A stretch of 22,798 nt of DNA from Strigomonas culicis (GCA_000482145.1 AUXH01000301.1:1-22798); one strand, 5' to 3'. Shown: positions 1 to 9,214, numbered from the stretch's first letter. Notes: a model not told the origin generated them from the sequence alone. Translations and numbers: made by a program.

Positions 1-352
1 GGCAGCTCCTCCTCTGGATGACTCTTGTCGGTCGGTGGCGAAAACTCCGAAGCTCGCAGCGGCGGCAGCTCCTTCTTTGGATGTCCTTTTCAGTCGGTAG
101 CGAAAACTCTGAAGCGCGCAGGGGAGGCAGCTCCTCCTCTGGATGACTCTTGTCGGTCGGTGGCGAAAACTCCGAAGCTCGCAGCGGCGGCAGCTCCTTC
201 TTTGGGATGTCCTTTTCAGTCGGTAGCGAAAACTCTGAAGCGCGCAGGGGAGGCAGCTCCTCCTCTGGATGACTCTTGTCGGTCGGTGGCAAAAACTCTG
301 AAGCTCGAAGCGGCGGCAGCTCCTCCTCTGGGTGACTCTTGTCGGTCGGTGG
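1..352 (-). repeat. 63-bp (21-aa) coding tandem repeat
   Basis: Six units are visible, read on the minus strand: 352-290, 289-227, 226-164, 163-101, 100-39 and 38 to beyond the edge. Five steps of the array are 63 bp and one (100-39) is 62 bp. Units alternate in type after the first, so the left part is a 126-bp higher-order dimer (226-164 matches 100-39, and 163-101 matches 38-1). The near identity of the dimers points to recent expansion. The array continues past the window. Confidence 0.9.
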
Positions 353-1051
353 CACTGCAGGCGCAGGCGCCACGCGAGTCGCCGCCCGCGGCGAAGACGG
401 CTTTGATGGGAGAAAGGTGGGAACCTGCACCGCCGGGCTGTCGGGGGGTGTCTGCCGCCGGCTCTCGTCGGTGGGCTTCTCTGGCGTCGTGGCTGCACGC
501 CTCGGCGGCGTGGGGCAGAAGGGCAGGCTGTGGGGGCCGGCACGCGGCGCCAGGTACCGGTTCACCTGCGGGGACAGCGGCGCCTGTGGCGGCTGGCTCT
601 CAACCGATCGCTCCGTGCGGCACAGGCCCGTGACGTCCTCGGCATCGGCCCCCTCCACCTCCCGGTCGGTGCTGTACTGAAGCCGGTAGCGCGCGGCGTA
701 GGAGGCCGGCGGCTCCTTCAGTGGGGGCGCCAGGAGGATCAGCGGGCCCACCCCGTCGCTCCCGTCTTCGACGTGCTGCTCGGGCGGCACCGCGGCCTCG
801 GCAGGGAGGCTGCTCGTGTCCGGCAGACCCATGTCGGTCGCGGTGGGCGGCACCGGCGCGGGGGGCGGCTCGGCAACCGCTGGGCGGCGCTCATCCGCGG
901 CGGCGGCAGCAGGACCACTTTCGTGGGAGCCACTCCGACGTGCGGTCGCCGGCTCGTGCGGGTAGCGGGAGAGCTCTTCGTCGAGCGTCGCGCCACCGCG
1001 GACATCCCCGTGAATCTTCAGAAGCGAACGCAAAAAGGATGACTGACTCAT
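1..1051 (-). CDS. Partial repeat-containing protein, C-terminus beyond window
   Basis: This reading frame starts at the ATG at 1051-1049 (MSQSSFLRSLLK) and stays open on the minus strand towards base 1, giving about 350 codons, so the 3' end lies outside the window. Residues 1-20 could form a short helix. Residues 30-230 are Pro/Ala/Glu-rich and probably disordered. From residue 234 a tandem 21-residue repeat begins (core ELPPLRASEF), in two alternating types: one with PPTDKSHPEE and one with LPTEKDIPKK before the core. Repeat unit B (100-39) is one base short, which shifts the frame for the remaining visible bases; the shifted frame has no stop before the window edge. The ATG is the first one downstream of a good predicted splice acceptor at 1182-1183. 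I do not recognise the family; the repeat and bias suggest a structural or scaffold protein, which is inference. Confidence 0.75.
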   Translation of the reverse strand, partial: MSQSSFLRSLLKIHGDVRGGATLDEELSRYPHEPATARRSGSHESGPAAAAADERRPAVAEPPPAPVPPTATDMGLPDTSSLPAEAAVPPEQHVEDGSDGVGPLILLAPPLKEPPASYAARYRLQYSTDREVEGADAEDVTGLCRTERSVESQPPQAPLSPQVNRYLAPRAGPHSLPFCPTPPRRAATTPEKPTDESRRQTPPDSPAVQVPTFLPSKPSSPRAATRVAPAPAVPPTDKSHPEEELPPLRASEFLPPTDKSHPEEELPPLRASEFSLPTEKDIPKKELPPLRASEFSPPTDKSHPEEELPPLRASEFSLPTEKDIQRRSCRRCELRSFRHRPTRVIQRRSC

Positions 1052-2110
1052 GTGAGCGGGAATATAACAGCAAGGGAAAACAATAATAATAATAATAATA
1101 AACACTCGTATATATATATATATAATAAAAAAAAAGCAACGTACTATTACTCACAATGGGCTATCTGTGTGTGGGTGGGTGCTGGAAAACAGCAAGAAAG
1201 AGAAAACGAGAGAAAGGGTGAATCATACGGAACCGTAACACACAAACGAGCAAAAAAAAAAGAATGTATATAATGTACCATGAAGGAGAATTATATTTCA
1301 TAGTAAGAGCACTACTATTTTTTTTAAAGATTTGTTTTTTTTAAATATTTTCCATTTTTCGGGATCATTCTTTTGACTTTTGGACTTTTAGCGAAATCTG
1401 AAAAAAAAGCATGGATTTAAGGACATGTAAAAGTCAATTCTCTCAACCTGAGTAAAGAAAAAAGTAAGTAAAGAAAAAAAGAAAATAATTATTTTTTGCA
1501 CTAATTATGGTTTTCTTTCTAATTTGATACATTCCTTTACAATGGAGAAAAAAAAACGAGGAATAGTATCTTTAAAACCCCAAACAAGTTTAATATTTTT
1601 GTGTATAAATGTGTCTTTTTTTTTTCTGTTCTAGTGTCGTGCGTTTCACAACAAAGCGTGTTTAATCCGGAAGAAACACAAATAATGACACAAAACAAAA
1701 AGAAATTTTGGGAACTAAAAAAAAGAGGGAGAAGGGGGGAAAAAAAAATGAAATATGCAAAAGTAATAAAAAAGGAAAGAAGGAGGGACAAAAAGGAAAC
1801 AAAACAAAAAAAGAAATACATTTTGTTTTGAAAATGTGGTCAGGCTTTTGGTAAGAGTGTATGATAAAAGCGAATACCAATAATAACAAAAAACAATACG
1901 AGAAGAAAAAGTAGAGTATTTTTGTTACTTTATTTCTCATTCCTTTTTGTATACTACTATTAGTTGTGCTTAAATCTGCCTTCCTTTCAATGATGTAAAA
2001 AAAAAAAAGAGGGTGAATCCCTTCCTTTTTTTGTGTGTTCTTTCACAACAAGTAGTCGTGCTCTCACGCCATCACTTCCGTCTTCTTCGACTTCCTGTAG
2101 GCGAGCGGGC
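1052..2110. other. AT-rich intergenic spacer
   Basis: Gene-free spacer between the transporter-like gene and the partial gene. It holds an (AAT)n run at 1082-1101, a (TA)n run at 1109-1124, the splice acceptor near 1182, and a long purine-rich stretch at about 1690-1815 that is polypyrimidine on the coding strand. Open frames here translate into runs of Phe/Leu/Ser or Lys/Glu and are products of these tracts. I see no RNA gene. Confidence 0.7.
1182..1222 (-). promoter_or_regulatory. Predicted trans-splice acceptor for the partial gene
   Basis: On the minus strand a long pyrimidine-rich run (about 1222-1186) ends in CCAG, with the AG at 1183-1182. It would give a 5' leader of about 130 bases. 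No ATG occurs between this AG and the start at 1051, which supports that start. Confidence 0.5.
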
Positions 2111-4018
2111 TCACACCTCACGGGGCTTCTCGCGCTCCTCCAGGATGACGTCGCGGGTGCAGACGATTGCCGGACGCGACTGGTTCTCCTCGTTTACCAC
2201 CCAGCCCTCCATGTTCTCAACGTTCATGCGGACGTCCGCACGGCACTTGGGCAGCCCGGGCACAAACAGCATGGGGATGAAGCGAAAGAAGATGGAAATG
2301 AGCAACAGCTTCCAGTACCCCTTGCCCACGGAGGAATACCATCCAATGGATCCAACGCCCAACGAGCTCGCGAGGCTGCTCGTCAAGGGGTACGTGACCG
2401 AGCCCGTGCCGGCGAAGGCCGCGCTATACAAGGTGAAGGCGCTCGCCTCGTAGTTGAAAGGGCAGTGGATCACAACCAAGGCGATGCTCGATACGATGGT
2501 GAAGTAATAGCATGCATTTGTCACCACGACGTCAAAGAGAATGAACACGTTGTAGTTGAAGTTGGGGTTGTACCGACCCATCACGCCAATCAGGTGGAAG
2601 AAGATGCCAAAGGCCCACGACGCGCACCCGGCAAAGGTAATCACGGTCGTGCCGGCCTGCCAAGGGGAGTAGAAGTACGGCTTGTCCACCAGCCGGAGGC
2701 CATCCTCGTGGTCGATGTCATCATCGGAGGCGGAGTTCTCGTCGTCCTCGTTGTTACGCTTGAGGCGCTGCACCGTGTTCAGCATGCCCTGCAGGCGACG
2801 GCGGTGGCGACGATTCTCGAACATGTAGGCGAGCGTCATCCAAAGTGCGTAGCAGAAGGGACCGAGCACAGTTCCAAGGGACGCGAGAATGGTATAAGCG
2901 CGCATCCAGTGCTTCTTTGTTGAATCCGCTTTCGTCATATGAAAGCTGTAGCGACAGTTCGTCATGCCATCTGGGATCGAGTAAAAGAAGAAGATGAACA
3001 GTATGATGAACAGATAGTTCGAACCAATCGGCTTGTGGGTGCGGCCGAGGCTGGCGCGCTTCACCTTGATCACGTCTCGGACGAACTGCGCGCACAGAGA
3101 CTTCTTGGAGTCGTTTGCGTTGTAGTCCGCAAAGTACTTGCGCTTCATGAGGAAGAGGATCTGCAGGATCAGGACGCAGGACCCGATCGCGCCCATGCAC
3201 ACCCACCAGCGTAGCGTGATGGGTGTCTTTACAGACGTCGTGCCGGTGGTGTGTATATGGAAGATGCTGTAGACGAAGGAGCCCATGGAGCGGCAGAGCA
3301 TCGTTTGCGCCATGATATTGCCGACACGGGCCGTGCTCTCCACGTTGCGGATCTGCTGCCGCTCGTCGGCCGTCTTCTCGGTGCCCTTGTGCCCGAGCTG
3401 CTCATTCAGCCGGTCGTACTCGTACGAGAGCGAGTTGTAAAAGCAGCGGTTTGCATAGCGGATCACCACCACATTCATCGGAATGTAGATAAACATCACC
3501 GATACCTGCTGGAGCCAGTACATGATGACACCGCTGTAAAAGTTGTCCCCAACGGCAGGGTACTTGGCGTACGTGACGAAGGAGATGATGATGTTGACCA
3601 CACAACCCGCAATGATGGACACGCGGTAGCGCTCCCCGCGCACACGGAACATGTCCATGAAGAAACCAAAAACAGGGCCGAGAAGAAGCATACTGGCGCT
3701 CGTAGAGAGGTAGCCAGACTGCTGTTCTGTAGTCCAGTTATTGTAACCGGTTTGGAACAGAGAATATGTATTGCTGCTGAGATTCTGCACGATTGTCGAC
3801 GTGAAAAGAAAGAGGGCGATGCGCCAGCCGATCAACACCGGGGCGTCCCGCTTCGCAGGGTCCCTTTTCGCGTAGCGCACGCGCGCATCCGCGTCCTCGT
3901 AGGGCTCGTTCGTCTTCCCCTGCTCCTGCTCGTAACCCGCTACCTCCACCTCGCGGTTCTTTTCAGCCGCGCCGTCGTGATAGTCCCCGGAAGGATCTTG
4001 GGTATTCTTCTGGACCAT
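2111..4018 (-). CDS. Polytopic membrane transporter, folate/biopterin transporter (BT1/FBT)-like
   Basis: This 635-residue protein has a hydrophilic N-terminus (1-58) and about 12 hydrophobic segments, roughly at 62-80, 105-122, 133-150, 163-187, 233-255, 270-291, 333-350, 373-398, 452-475, 487-517, 525-548 and 568-585. Features that recall the FBT family of the major facilitator superfamily are a GPVFGFFMD...RVRGERYR segment after the second helix (115-132), an acidic/basic central loop (400-445), and a late EASAFTLYSAAFAGTGS helix (524-540) resembling the family's C-terminal EAT...GS segment. In kinetoplastids this family carries folate, biopterin or related pteridines at the plasma membrane; the substrate here cannot be told from sequence by eye. 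The ATG at 4018 is the first after a predicted acceptor at 4195-4196, and the stop is TGA. It could instead be a more distant MFS protein. Confidence 0.8.
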   Translation of the reverse strand: MVQKNTQDPSGDYHDGAAEKNREVEVAGYEQEQGKTNEPYEDADARVRYAKRDPAKRDAPVLIGWRIALFLFTSTIVQNLSSNTYSLFQTGYNNWTTEQQSGYLSTSASMLLLGPVFGFFMDMFRVRGERYRVSIIAGCVVNIIISFVTYAKYPAVGDNFYSGVIMYWLQQVSVMFIYIPMNVVVIRYANRCFYNSLSYEYDRLNEQLGHKGTEKTADERQQIRNVESTARVGNIMAQTMLCRSMGSFVYSIFHIHTTGTTSVKTPITLRWWVCMGAIGSCVLILQILFLMKRKYFADYNANDSKKSLCAQFVRDVIKVKRASLGRTHKPIGSNYLFIILFIFFFYSIPDGMTNCRYSFHMTKADSTKKHWMRAYTILASLGTVLGPFCYALWMTLAYMFENRRHRRRLQGMLNTVQRLKRNNEDDENSASDDDIDHEDGLRLVDKPYFYSPWQAGTTVITFAGCASWAFGIFFHLIGVMGRYNPNFNYNVFILFDVVVTNACYYFTIVSSIALVVIHCPFNYEASAFTLYSAAFAGTGSVTYPLTSSLASSLGVGSIGWYSSVGKGYWKLLLISIFFRFIPMLFVPGLPKCRADVRMNVENMEGWVVNEENQSRPAIVCTRDVILEEREKPREV

Positions 4019-4421
4019 TGATTATTTCTCTTTTTTGTTGTTCTTCTTAGTTAGTTTGCTTGTTTTTAGGGGTATAATATAGGTTTAGTGAATCAGTTAA
4101 TTAGTTAGTTAAAAATCAGTTTTTTCTTTTTAGTTTAGGGTGGGGTATACTTTTGTTGTATTTAGTTTAGCTTTAAAAATTGAAAACAAATTAGCTAGTA
4201 AAAAACAGGAAAATAAAAACTCTATTTTTTTTTTTAATGATAAGGAGAAAGTGAGGAAATGATGTGGGAGGGTACAGAGGATACAGTCCAAAGCTCTATA
4301 CGCATGTACGCGGAGAATGTTAGATCACAATAAGAATAACAATATCAATAACAATAATAAAGGGATGGATGAAGCGAGGGGGAGGGATACAAATATGTTA
4401 CCCGGCCTTGCATGTAGTGTC
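4019..4421. other. AT-rich intergenic spacer
   Basis: Holds the 3' UTR of the solenoid gene and the 5' leader of the transporter gene. It has TTAGTTAG-type direct repeats at about 4048-4062 and 4095-4112 and a T11 run near 4225. No gene is visible. Confidence 0.65.
4195..4220 (-). promoter_or_regulatory. Predicted trans-splice acceptor for the transporter gene
   Basis: A T-rich tract on the minus strand (about 4220-4200) ends in ACTAG, with the AG at 4196-4195. The implied leader of about 176 bases is A/C-rich with CTAACTAA-like repeats and contains no ATG before 4018. Confidence 0.4.
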
Positions 4422-7400
4422 TCACAGCAGCTGGTCAACGGATCCCCTCAGCCATGCGTGCGCATTCACGCATGCACTGCCATGATCGATGTAGTGCCGC
4501 CTCAGGATCGTTTTGAACGCCGTGCCCTGCGCCCGCTTCGCTTCCATCTTCACGTAGCACTGCAGCGCGACCAGCTTCAGAAAGACAGCAAAGTAGAAGC
4601 GGTGTACATCGCCGCCCTCAAACGCGTCCGCGCGCGCGCGCAGCACTGCCTCCGCCCGCGGCAGCTGGCCGGCCCGCGCCGGCAGGTCGAGCAGGCGGCC
4701 CACCTCGCAGCCCTCCAGCTGCCGCAGCGCGGCCGCGTACGTGCCGGGGTGCAGCAGCGCCCCCGTCACGAGCACCGGCAGCGGGCCGCCGCCGTCCGCG
4801 GCGCGGTCCAGCGGATGGCCGTAGAGCCGCTCGAGCCCGTCCAGCCACCGCTGCGGGGGCGCGTGGAAAAGGAGGTCCGTCAGGGTGCTCGTGTCGGCCA
4901 GCCGCCGCCGCGCGGCGGCGTGCGTCAAGAGGAAGGTCAGGAGGTGGTCCGTGAACAGCGCGTCCTCCGCGGCGGCCGCCGCCCCACCCGCCGCGGTCCC
5001 CGCCCCGTGCGACAGCGCGCACGTGACAAGGCCGAAGCGGACCGCGCCGCTGCCCCCACCACGCCTCCGGTCGCGCCGCTGCCCGTGCGTCTCTGCGTGA
5101 CGCTCCCGGTACACCTCGATGAAGTCCCGCACAATTTGCGTGAAGAGCGCCGCGGGCATGCCATCGTGGGTGACCAGCGTGAAGAGCTCGTCTCGCGTGA
5201 TGAGGCCGCTGTGCGCAAAGACGTGGCCCAGCAGCTCGCGGACCGCTAGAAGACAGCGACGCTCCCGCTCGCACTTTCCATGTTCGCTGCCGCAGGTCGC
5301 GGCGCGCCGCACATAACCTTTCACCACCTCCACCAACGCGCCTATCTCCTCGCGACGCGCGGCGTCACTGCGGTCCACAAGGCACCGCAGCGCGCGGGAC
5401 TGCACGCTGCCGAGCGTCTGCAGTTGACAGGCCAGCGCCCGCAGGCGCGGCGGCGGCGGGCCGCGCGCCGCGTCCTCGCCCCCCGGGTCAGCGGCAGCAG
5501 CCGCGCGGAGGTCCGCCGCGAGCCGGTCGAGCTGCACCACCACAACCTGCTCCGCCGCCGCCCCGCGCTGCAGGACGGCGAGCACGAGTCCGTCGTGCTG
5601 CCGTGCGACCTGCGCGGCGGCCCCCGGCGCCGCGCACGTGCCGAAGCGGTCCCGCGCGTAGGAGAGGATGGCCAGGAGGTGCTCCGGCGCCACCCACGGC
5701 GCGGCGGCGGCATCCGCCCCCGCCTCCGCGGCGAACGGTTCGAAGAAGCGCCGCACCAGCTCGTCGAGCAGCCCCCACACCGCCGCGTGGTCCAGGTGCC
5801 GCTCCAGGCAGGCCAGCACGGCGGCCAGGACGTCCTTGTGCAGCGCCCCATCGCCGGCCGCCCGCTCGCGCACAAAGGTCAGCAAGGCGTCCGGCGCGGC
5901 CCCGCCGCCGAGCTCGCCGACGCAGGCGATTGCCCCGCGCTGCACGGCGACCTGCCGGCTGGCGAGCGCCGGCCGGAGCAGGCGCACCACCTCCGCCACA
6001 CGCGCCGCGGGCGATGTGGCACCCGCCATGGCGCGCAGCCGCCGCCGCAGCGCCGCGAGCGCGGGCCTGGCGGTCGCCGCGTGCTCCAGCAGCCGCAGCA
6101 GCCGCGGCAGCGTCGCCGCATCGGTGAGGTGGCCCATCAGCTCGACCGTCAGCTCCCGCAGCTGTGCGTCCGGCGCCGCCGCGGCGGTCGGCTCCGCGGC
6201 GTGGCGGGCGAGCAGCGGGTCTGTGTCGATTGTGCAGCACGGCAGCGCCCGCAGAAGGTGGAACAGCGGCCGCCGCAACAGGACGTCCGCCGGCTGCGGC
6301 GCCTCGTCGTCTGCCTCGGCCGGCCGCATCTTGCCGCACAGGAAGCGCACGTACGCGGCCTGCAGCGGCGCCGACCAGCCCCGCAGGTACCGCGGACTCT
6401 GCGCGAAGAGGACCGCGTGGTGCGCCGCCCACGCCGGCGGGCCGCGCGGGTCTGCGCCGCGGCAGACCGCCCGGTAGTACGGGCCGCGCTGGAGTTGCGT
6501 CACCGCCGCCGCGTCGAGCAGCAGCAGCGGCAGCAGCACCGCCTCGCGGCCCTCGCGCGCCAGGAGGTCCGACACGGCGCCGACCAGCGCCACGTCGGGC
6601 GCCGCGCGCAGCAGCTCGCCCCGCACGTAGGGCAGCGTCTCCACCGGGTAGAGCCGCATGCTGTACGTCAGCGCACGCAGCCGCAGCTCCGCCGCGTCCG
6701 CGTGGGCGGCGCCGTGCAGCAGCGGCCGCAGCACCTCCGCCGCGAGGTCCTTCACCGTGGCCAGGTAGTGCACGCCGATGGACGCCAAGTCGTCCCGCAG
6801 TGCGTCCGTCGCGCGGGCCCCCGCGCGCAGACGCGCCAGGAGCAGCGGGTGGAACAGCGCGGTGTAGAGGGTCTGGAAGGTGCGGCGCGCGAGGGCGTGC
6901 CCGCGCGGGCCCCTGTCCTCCGGCAGCACAAGCGAAAAAGAGAGCACATCCGTCTTTTGCGCGACGCGCCGCAGCGACGCGAGCGCAAAGGCCTCGCTCA
7001 CAACGAGCATGCGGGTGGCCAGGAAGCGGAGGACCAGCTCGTAGCTCCGCACACTCGTGTCACGGCTCGCAAAGAGGTTCTCGACCAGCGCCGCCACGGT
7101 CTGCTCCAGCACCTCGCGCGCCGCGGCGCACGCCGTCGCGTAGAAGCGGCGCAGCGCCGCCGGCGGCAGGCGGCCCAGCTCCCCCCACACCTGCTGCTTG
7201 AGCGGGTCGGGCTGCGGCGGCAGGTGCGCGCGGAGAAACGCGAACACCGTGTGCGCGTGCTCGGGGTGCAGCCGGAGGGTGCGCACCGCCATGCACAACG
7301 CGTGGCCGCGGTCGTCCACATCCTTTGCGTGCAGCAGGTCGACGTGGCCGTACTGCGCGCATGGCTTCAGCCGCTCCTCGTACACTGGGAAGGGGAGGTT

Positions 7401-8693
7401 GCTGCACCACGTGAGCACCGGTGCCAGCGCGGCGCCGGCCGGGCACTCGCGCACCTTCCGCTCGACCTCGGTGCGGCGGTCCGCGGCGTCGGGGAGGCAG
7501 GCGACGCACTCGTCGCCGAGGAAGTACGACAGCGGCCGCAGCACGGCGTAGCCGTCCGCCGCCACCGGCACCCCCTCCGCCCGCAGCTGGCGGGTGCGCG
7601 CCTCGATATTGCGGAGGTGCTGGGCATACACAAACCGCCGCACATCGTCGCGGCGCAGTATCGGCAGCAGCGCGGACACAGCAGGGCCGCCATCCGCCTC
7701 GTCGGCGAGGGAGAAGGCCCCAAAGTAGTTCAGCAGGAGCAGGCGCCGCACCAGCTCCGAGTCGCGCTGCAGGCGGCGGTGGCACCGCTGGGAGAGCGCC
7801 GTGTCCTGCAAGGCAAAGTCTGTCAGCATCAGCTCCGCTGGCCGCGCCGCTGCTTGGTGGACAAGGAACCAGAGTGTGTTGTGCGTATCCTTCCGCACCA
7901 AGGGCAGCACGATCTCGTTTTGGTACCACGGCTCTTTCCCATGCTGCCGCAGAAGCGGCAGGAGGAGCGGGAAGCTCTCCTGGAAGAGTGCGACCGCCTG
8001 CACATTCGACGGGTCTGACATATGCCTGTGTGGCGCCAAGAGCTTGGTGAGGAAAAACAAAACCGTGTCGGCCAGGTACAGCTGATCGTTCGTGGACAGG
8101 TCCCGCGCGTCGATCGCCCGCCGGACGAGCTGCCGCACGCCGCTTACCGATGGGCCCTGGAACCGACGCAGGAGCTGCTCCTTCTTTTCAAACATGGCCT
8201 GGAGCTGATCCACTCCCGCTGTCGCCGAGACGTCGAACAGGGCGGCCACCGCCTCCGCCCTCAGCACCTCTCCTCCGGCCGTCTCCGCGTCTTCCTGTAA
8301 TGAATGTGGCTCGCGGAGATAAAAGGGCACCAGGCACCGCACATGCTCGGAGGGGTGCCGCCGCAGCTTCGCCGCGCAGGAGAGGCAAGCGGGCGGCAGC
8401 ACCGCGGACATCTTGTCGTACACCGCGCCTTCCGGCGCGCCGCCCGCCTCGCGTCGCAGCTCCCTCAACGAGACGTGGTGCTGCGCCAGTGCGGCCGCCG
8501 CGTAGCCACGGAGCAGCATACACGCCACGCGGCTTTCGTAGAAGTCCGGCGTGCTCGACAGCTCCACCAGCAGCTGCAGCGAGGCATCTGCCGCCTCCAT
8601 AGCCATGCGCCGTCCATGCGCTACAACGGCGATCCATTTTTCGTGGACCGAAAGGTCCACCAGACTCGATAAAAATTCGCCTTTGTTCGACAT
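4422..8693 (-). CDS. Large alpha-solenoid-like (HEAT/ARM-type) protein of unknown function
   Basis: The 1423-residue protein begins MSNKGEFLSSLVDL at the ATG at 8693. The frame stays open 24 codons further upstream, but only with non-ATG starts, and 8693 is the first ATG after a strong acceptor at 8787-8788. The chain is rich in Ala, Leu and Arg, with repeated amphipathic helix pairs and no membrane segments. The clearest HEAT-like stretch is about residues 843-985, which includes VAEVVRLLRPALASRQVAVQ followed by GAIACVGELGG and a helix with VWGLLDELVRRFF. A CLSCAAKL segment lies near residue 105. Such solenoids usually act as scaffolds that bind proteins or nucleic acids. I recognise no catalytic motif and cannot assign a complex. 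Extreme GC at third positions produces long antisense open frames over this gene. Confidence 0.88.
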   Translation of the reverse strand: MSNKGEFLSSLVDLSVHEKWIAVVAHGRRMAMEAADASLQLLVELSSTPDFYESRVACMLLRGYAAAALAQHHVSLRELRREAGGAPEGAVYDKMSAVLPPACLSCAAKLRRHPSEHVRCLVPFYLREPHSLQEDAETAGGEVLRAEAVAALFDVSATAGVDQLQAMFEKKEQLLRRFQGPSVSGVRQLVRRAIDARDLSTNDQLYLADTVLFFLTKLLAPHRHMSDPSNVQAVALFQESFPLLLPLLRQHGKEPWYQNEIVLPLVRKDTHNTLWFLVHQAAARPAELMLTDFALQDTALSQRCHRRLQRDSELVRRLLLLNYFGAFSLADEADGGPAVSALLPILRRDDVRRFVYAQHLRNIEARTRQLRAEGVPVAADGYAVLRPLSYFLGDECVACLPDAADRRTEVERKVRECPAGAALAPVLTWCSNLPFPVYEERLKPCAQYGHVDLLHAKDVDDRGHALCMAVRTLRLHPEHAHTVFAFLRAHLPPQPDPLKQQVWGELGRLPPAALRRFYATACAAAREVLEQTVAALVENLFASRDTSVRSYELVLRFLATRMLVVSEAFALASLRRVAQKTDVLSFSLVLPEDRGPRGHALARRTFQTLYTALFHPLLLARLRAGARATDALRDDLASIGVHYLATVKDLAAEVLRPLLHGAAHADAAELRLRALTYSMRLYPVETLPYVRGELLRAAPDVALVGAVSDLLAREGREAVLLPLLLLDAAAVTQLQRGPYYRAVCRGADPRGPPAWAAHHAVLFAQSPRYLRGWSAPLQAAYVRFLCGKMRPAEADDEAPQPADVLLRRPLFHLLRALPCCTIDTDPLLARHAAEPTAAAAPDAQLRELTVELMGHLTDAATLPRLLRLLEHAATARPALAALRRRLRAMAGATSPAARVAEVVRLLRPALASRQVAVQRGAIACVGELGGGAAPDALLTFVRERAAGDGALHKDVLAAVLACLERHLDHAAVWGLLDELVRRFFEPFAAEAGADAAAAPWVAPEHLLAILSYARDRFGTCAAPGAAAQVARQHDGLVLAVLQRGAAAEQVVVVQLDRLAADLRAAAAADPGGEDAARGPPPPRLRALACQLQTLGSVQSRALRCLVDRSDAARREEIGALVEVVKGYVRRAATCGSEHGKCERERRCLLAVRELLGHVFAHSGLITRDELFTLVTHDGMPAALFTQIVRDFIEVYRERHAETHGQRRDRRRGGGSGAVRFGLVTCALSHGAGTAAGGAAAAAEDALFTDHLLTFLLTHAAARRRLADTSTLTDLLFHAPPQRWLDGLERLYGHPLDRAADGGGPLPVLVTGALLHPGTYAAALRQLEGCEVGRLLDLPARAGQLPRAEAVLRARADAFEGGDVHRFYFAVFLKLVALQCYVKMEAKRAQGTAFKTILRRHYIDHGSACVNAHAWLRGSVDQLL

Positions 8694-8786
8694 AGGAGGA
8701 AAAAAAGGTATTTTGATTAGATAAATAGTATCCAAATGCGCAAAACAATTAATAAGCACAAGCACAGTTTGACGGATTTAAATTCT

Positions 8787-8830
8787 CTGTTAAAAAAAAG
8801 AAAAACAAGTAAAAAAAAAAAACAGAAGAA
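8787..8830 (-). promoter_or_regulatory. Predicted trans-splice acceptor for the solenoid gene
   Basis: On the minus strand two T-rich blocks separated by ACTTG end in AACAG, with the AG at 8788-8787. The leader would be about 93 bases with no ATG before 8693. A second pyrimidine run directly abuts the start codon but has no AG between it and the ATG. Confidence 0.55.
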
Positions 8831-9185
8831 GGAAGAAGTAAGAGAGAGTACACCGTCGTCCATGTGTAAGAACCATGCACACATTCCATTTTACGAACAT
8901 GGTCAGCAGCCGTGCATGTCTACAATGCACACAACAAACTTCTGTAAAAGGTGTTGTGATTGCTCTTCGTTCACAATCGTCTTTTTTTTTTGTTGTTGTT
9001 GTTGTTGTTCTTATAATTCCCAACCACCTTATCCAGTCATTATAGAACTGCAAGGAAAAACCGTTTAAATAAAAAGTAAAATGGAAAAGACGAAAAATAT
9101 AATTGCTCTTTTACATCGCCCACATATGTGATTTTCATTGAAAAAACTAACCGAAGGGGCGCAGCACGATACGTGTTAAAAGAAA

Positions 9186-9214
9186 AACGTATGTTGAGAT
9201 TAGATACATACGTT
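9186..9214. repeat. Inverted repeat, 9-bp stem, 11-base loop
   Basis: AACGTATGT at 9186-9194 is the exact reverse complement of ACATACGTT at 9206-9214. It lies in the 3' UTR/spacer downstream of the MGTC gene. Its role is unknown; it could be an RNA hairpin in the untranslated region. Confidence 0.7.

Noticed and set aside
25..1042. Overlapping plus-strand open frames at the left edge
   Set aside because: They are shadows of the minus-strand partial gene, which has the repeat structure, start context and acceptor.
1537..1940. Two hydrophobic minus-strand open frames
   Set aside because: Phe/Leu/Ser-rich translations of polypyrimidine tracts, not membrane proteins.
4045..4115. TTAGTTAG repeats resembling telomeric sequence
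   Set aside because: They are not TTAGGG, number only a few copies, and lie in an ordinary 5' leader.
5280..8018. 912-codon open frame on the plus strand
   Set aside because: It lies fully antisense to the 1423-aa solenoid gene, is dominated by Arg, Gln and His, and is what very GC-rich third positions produce on the opposite strand. No splice signal precedes it.
8694..8765. 24-codon upstream extension of the solenoid protein
   Set aside because: It starts with GTG, not ATG, and runs through the pyrimidine tract; the ATG at 8693 is the first in the predicted mRNA.
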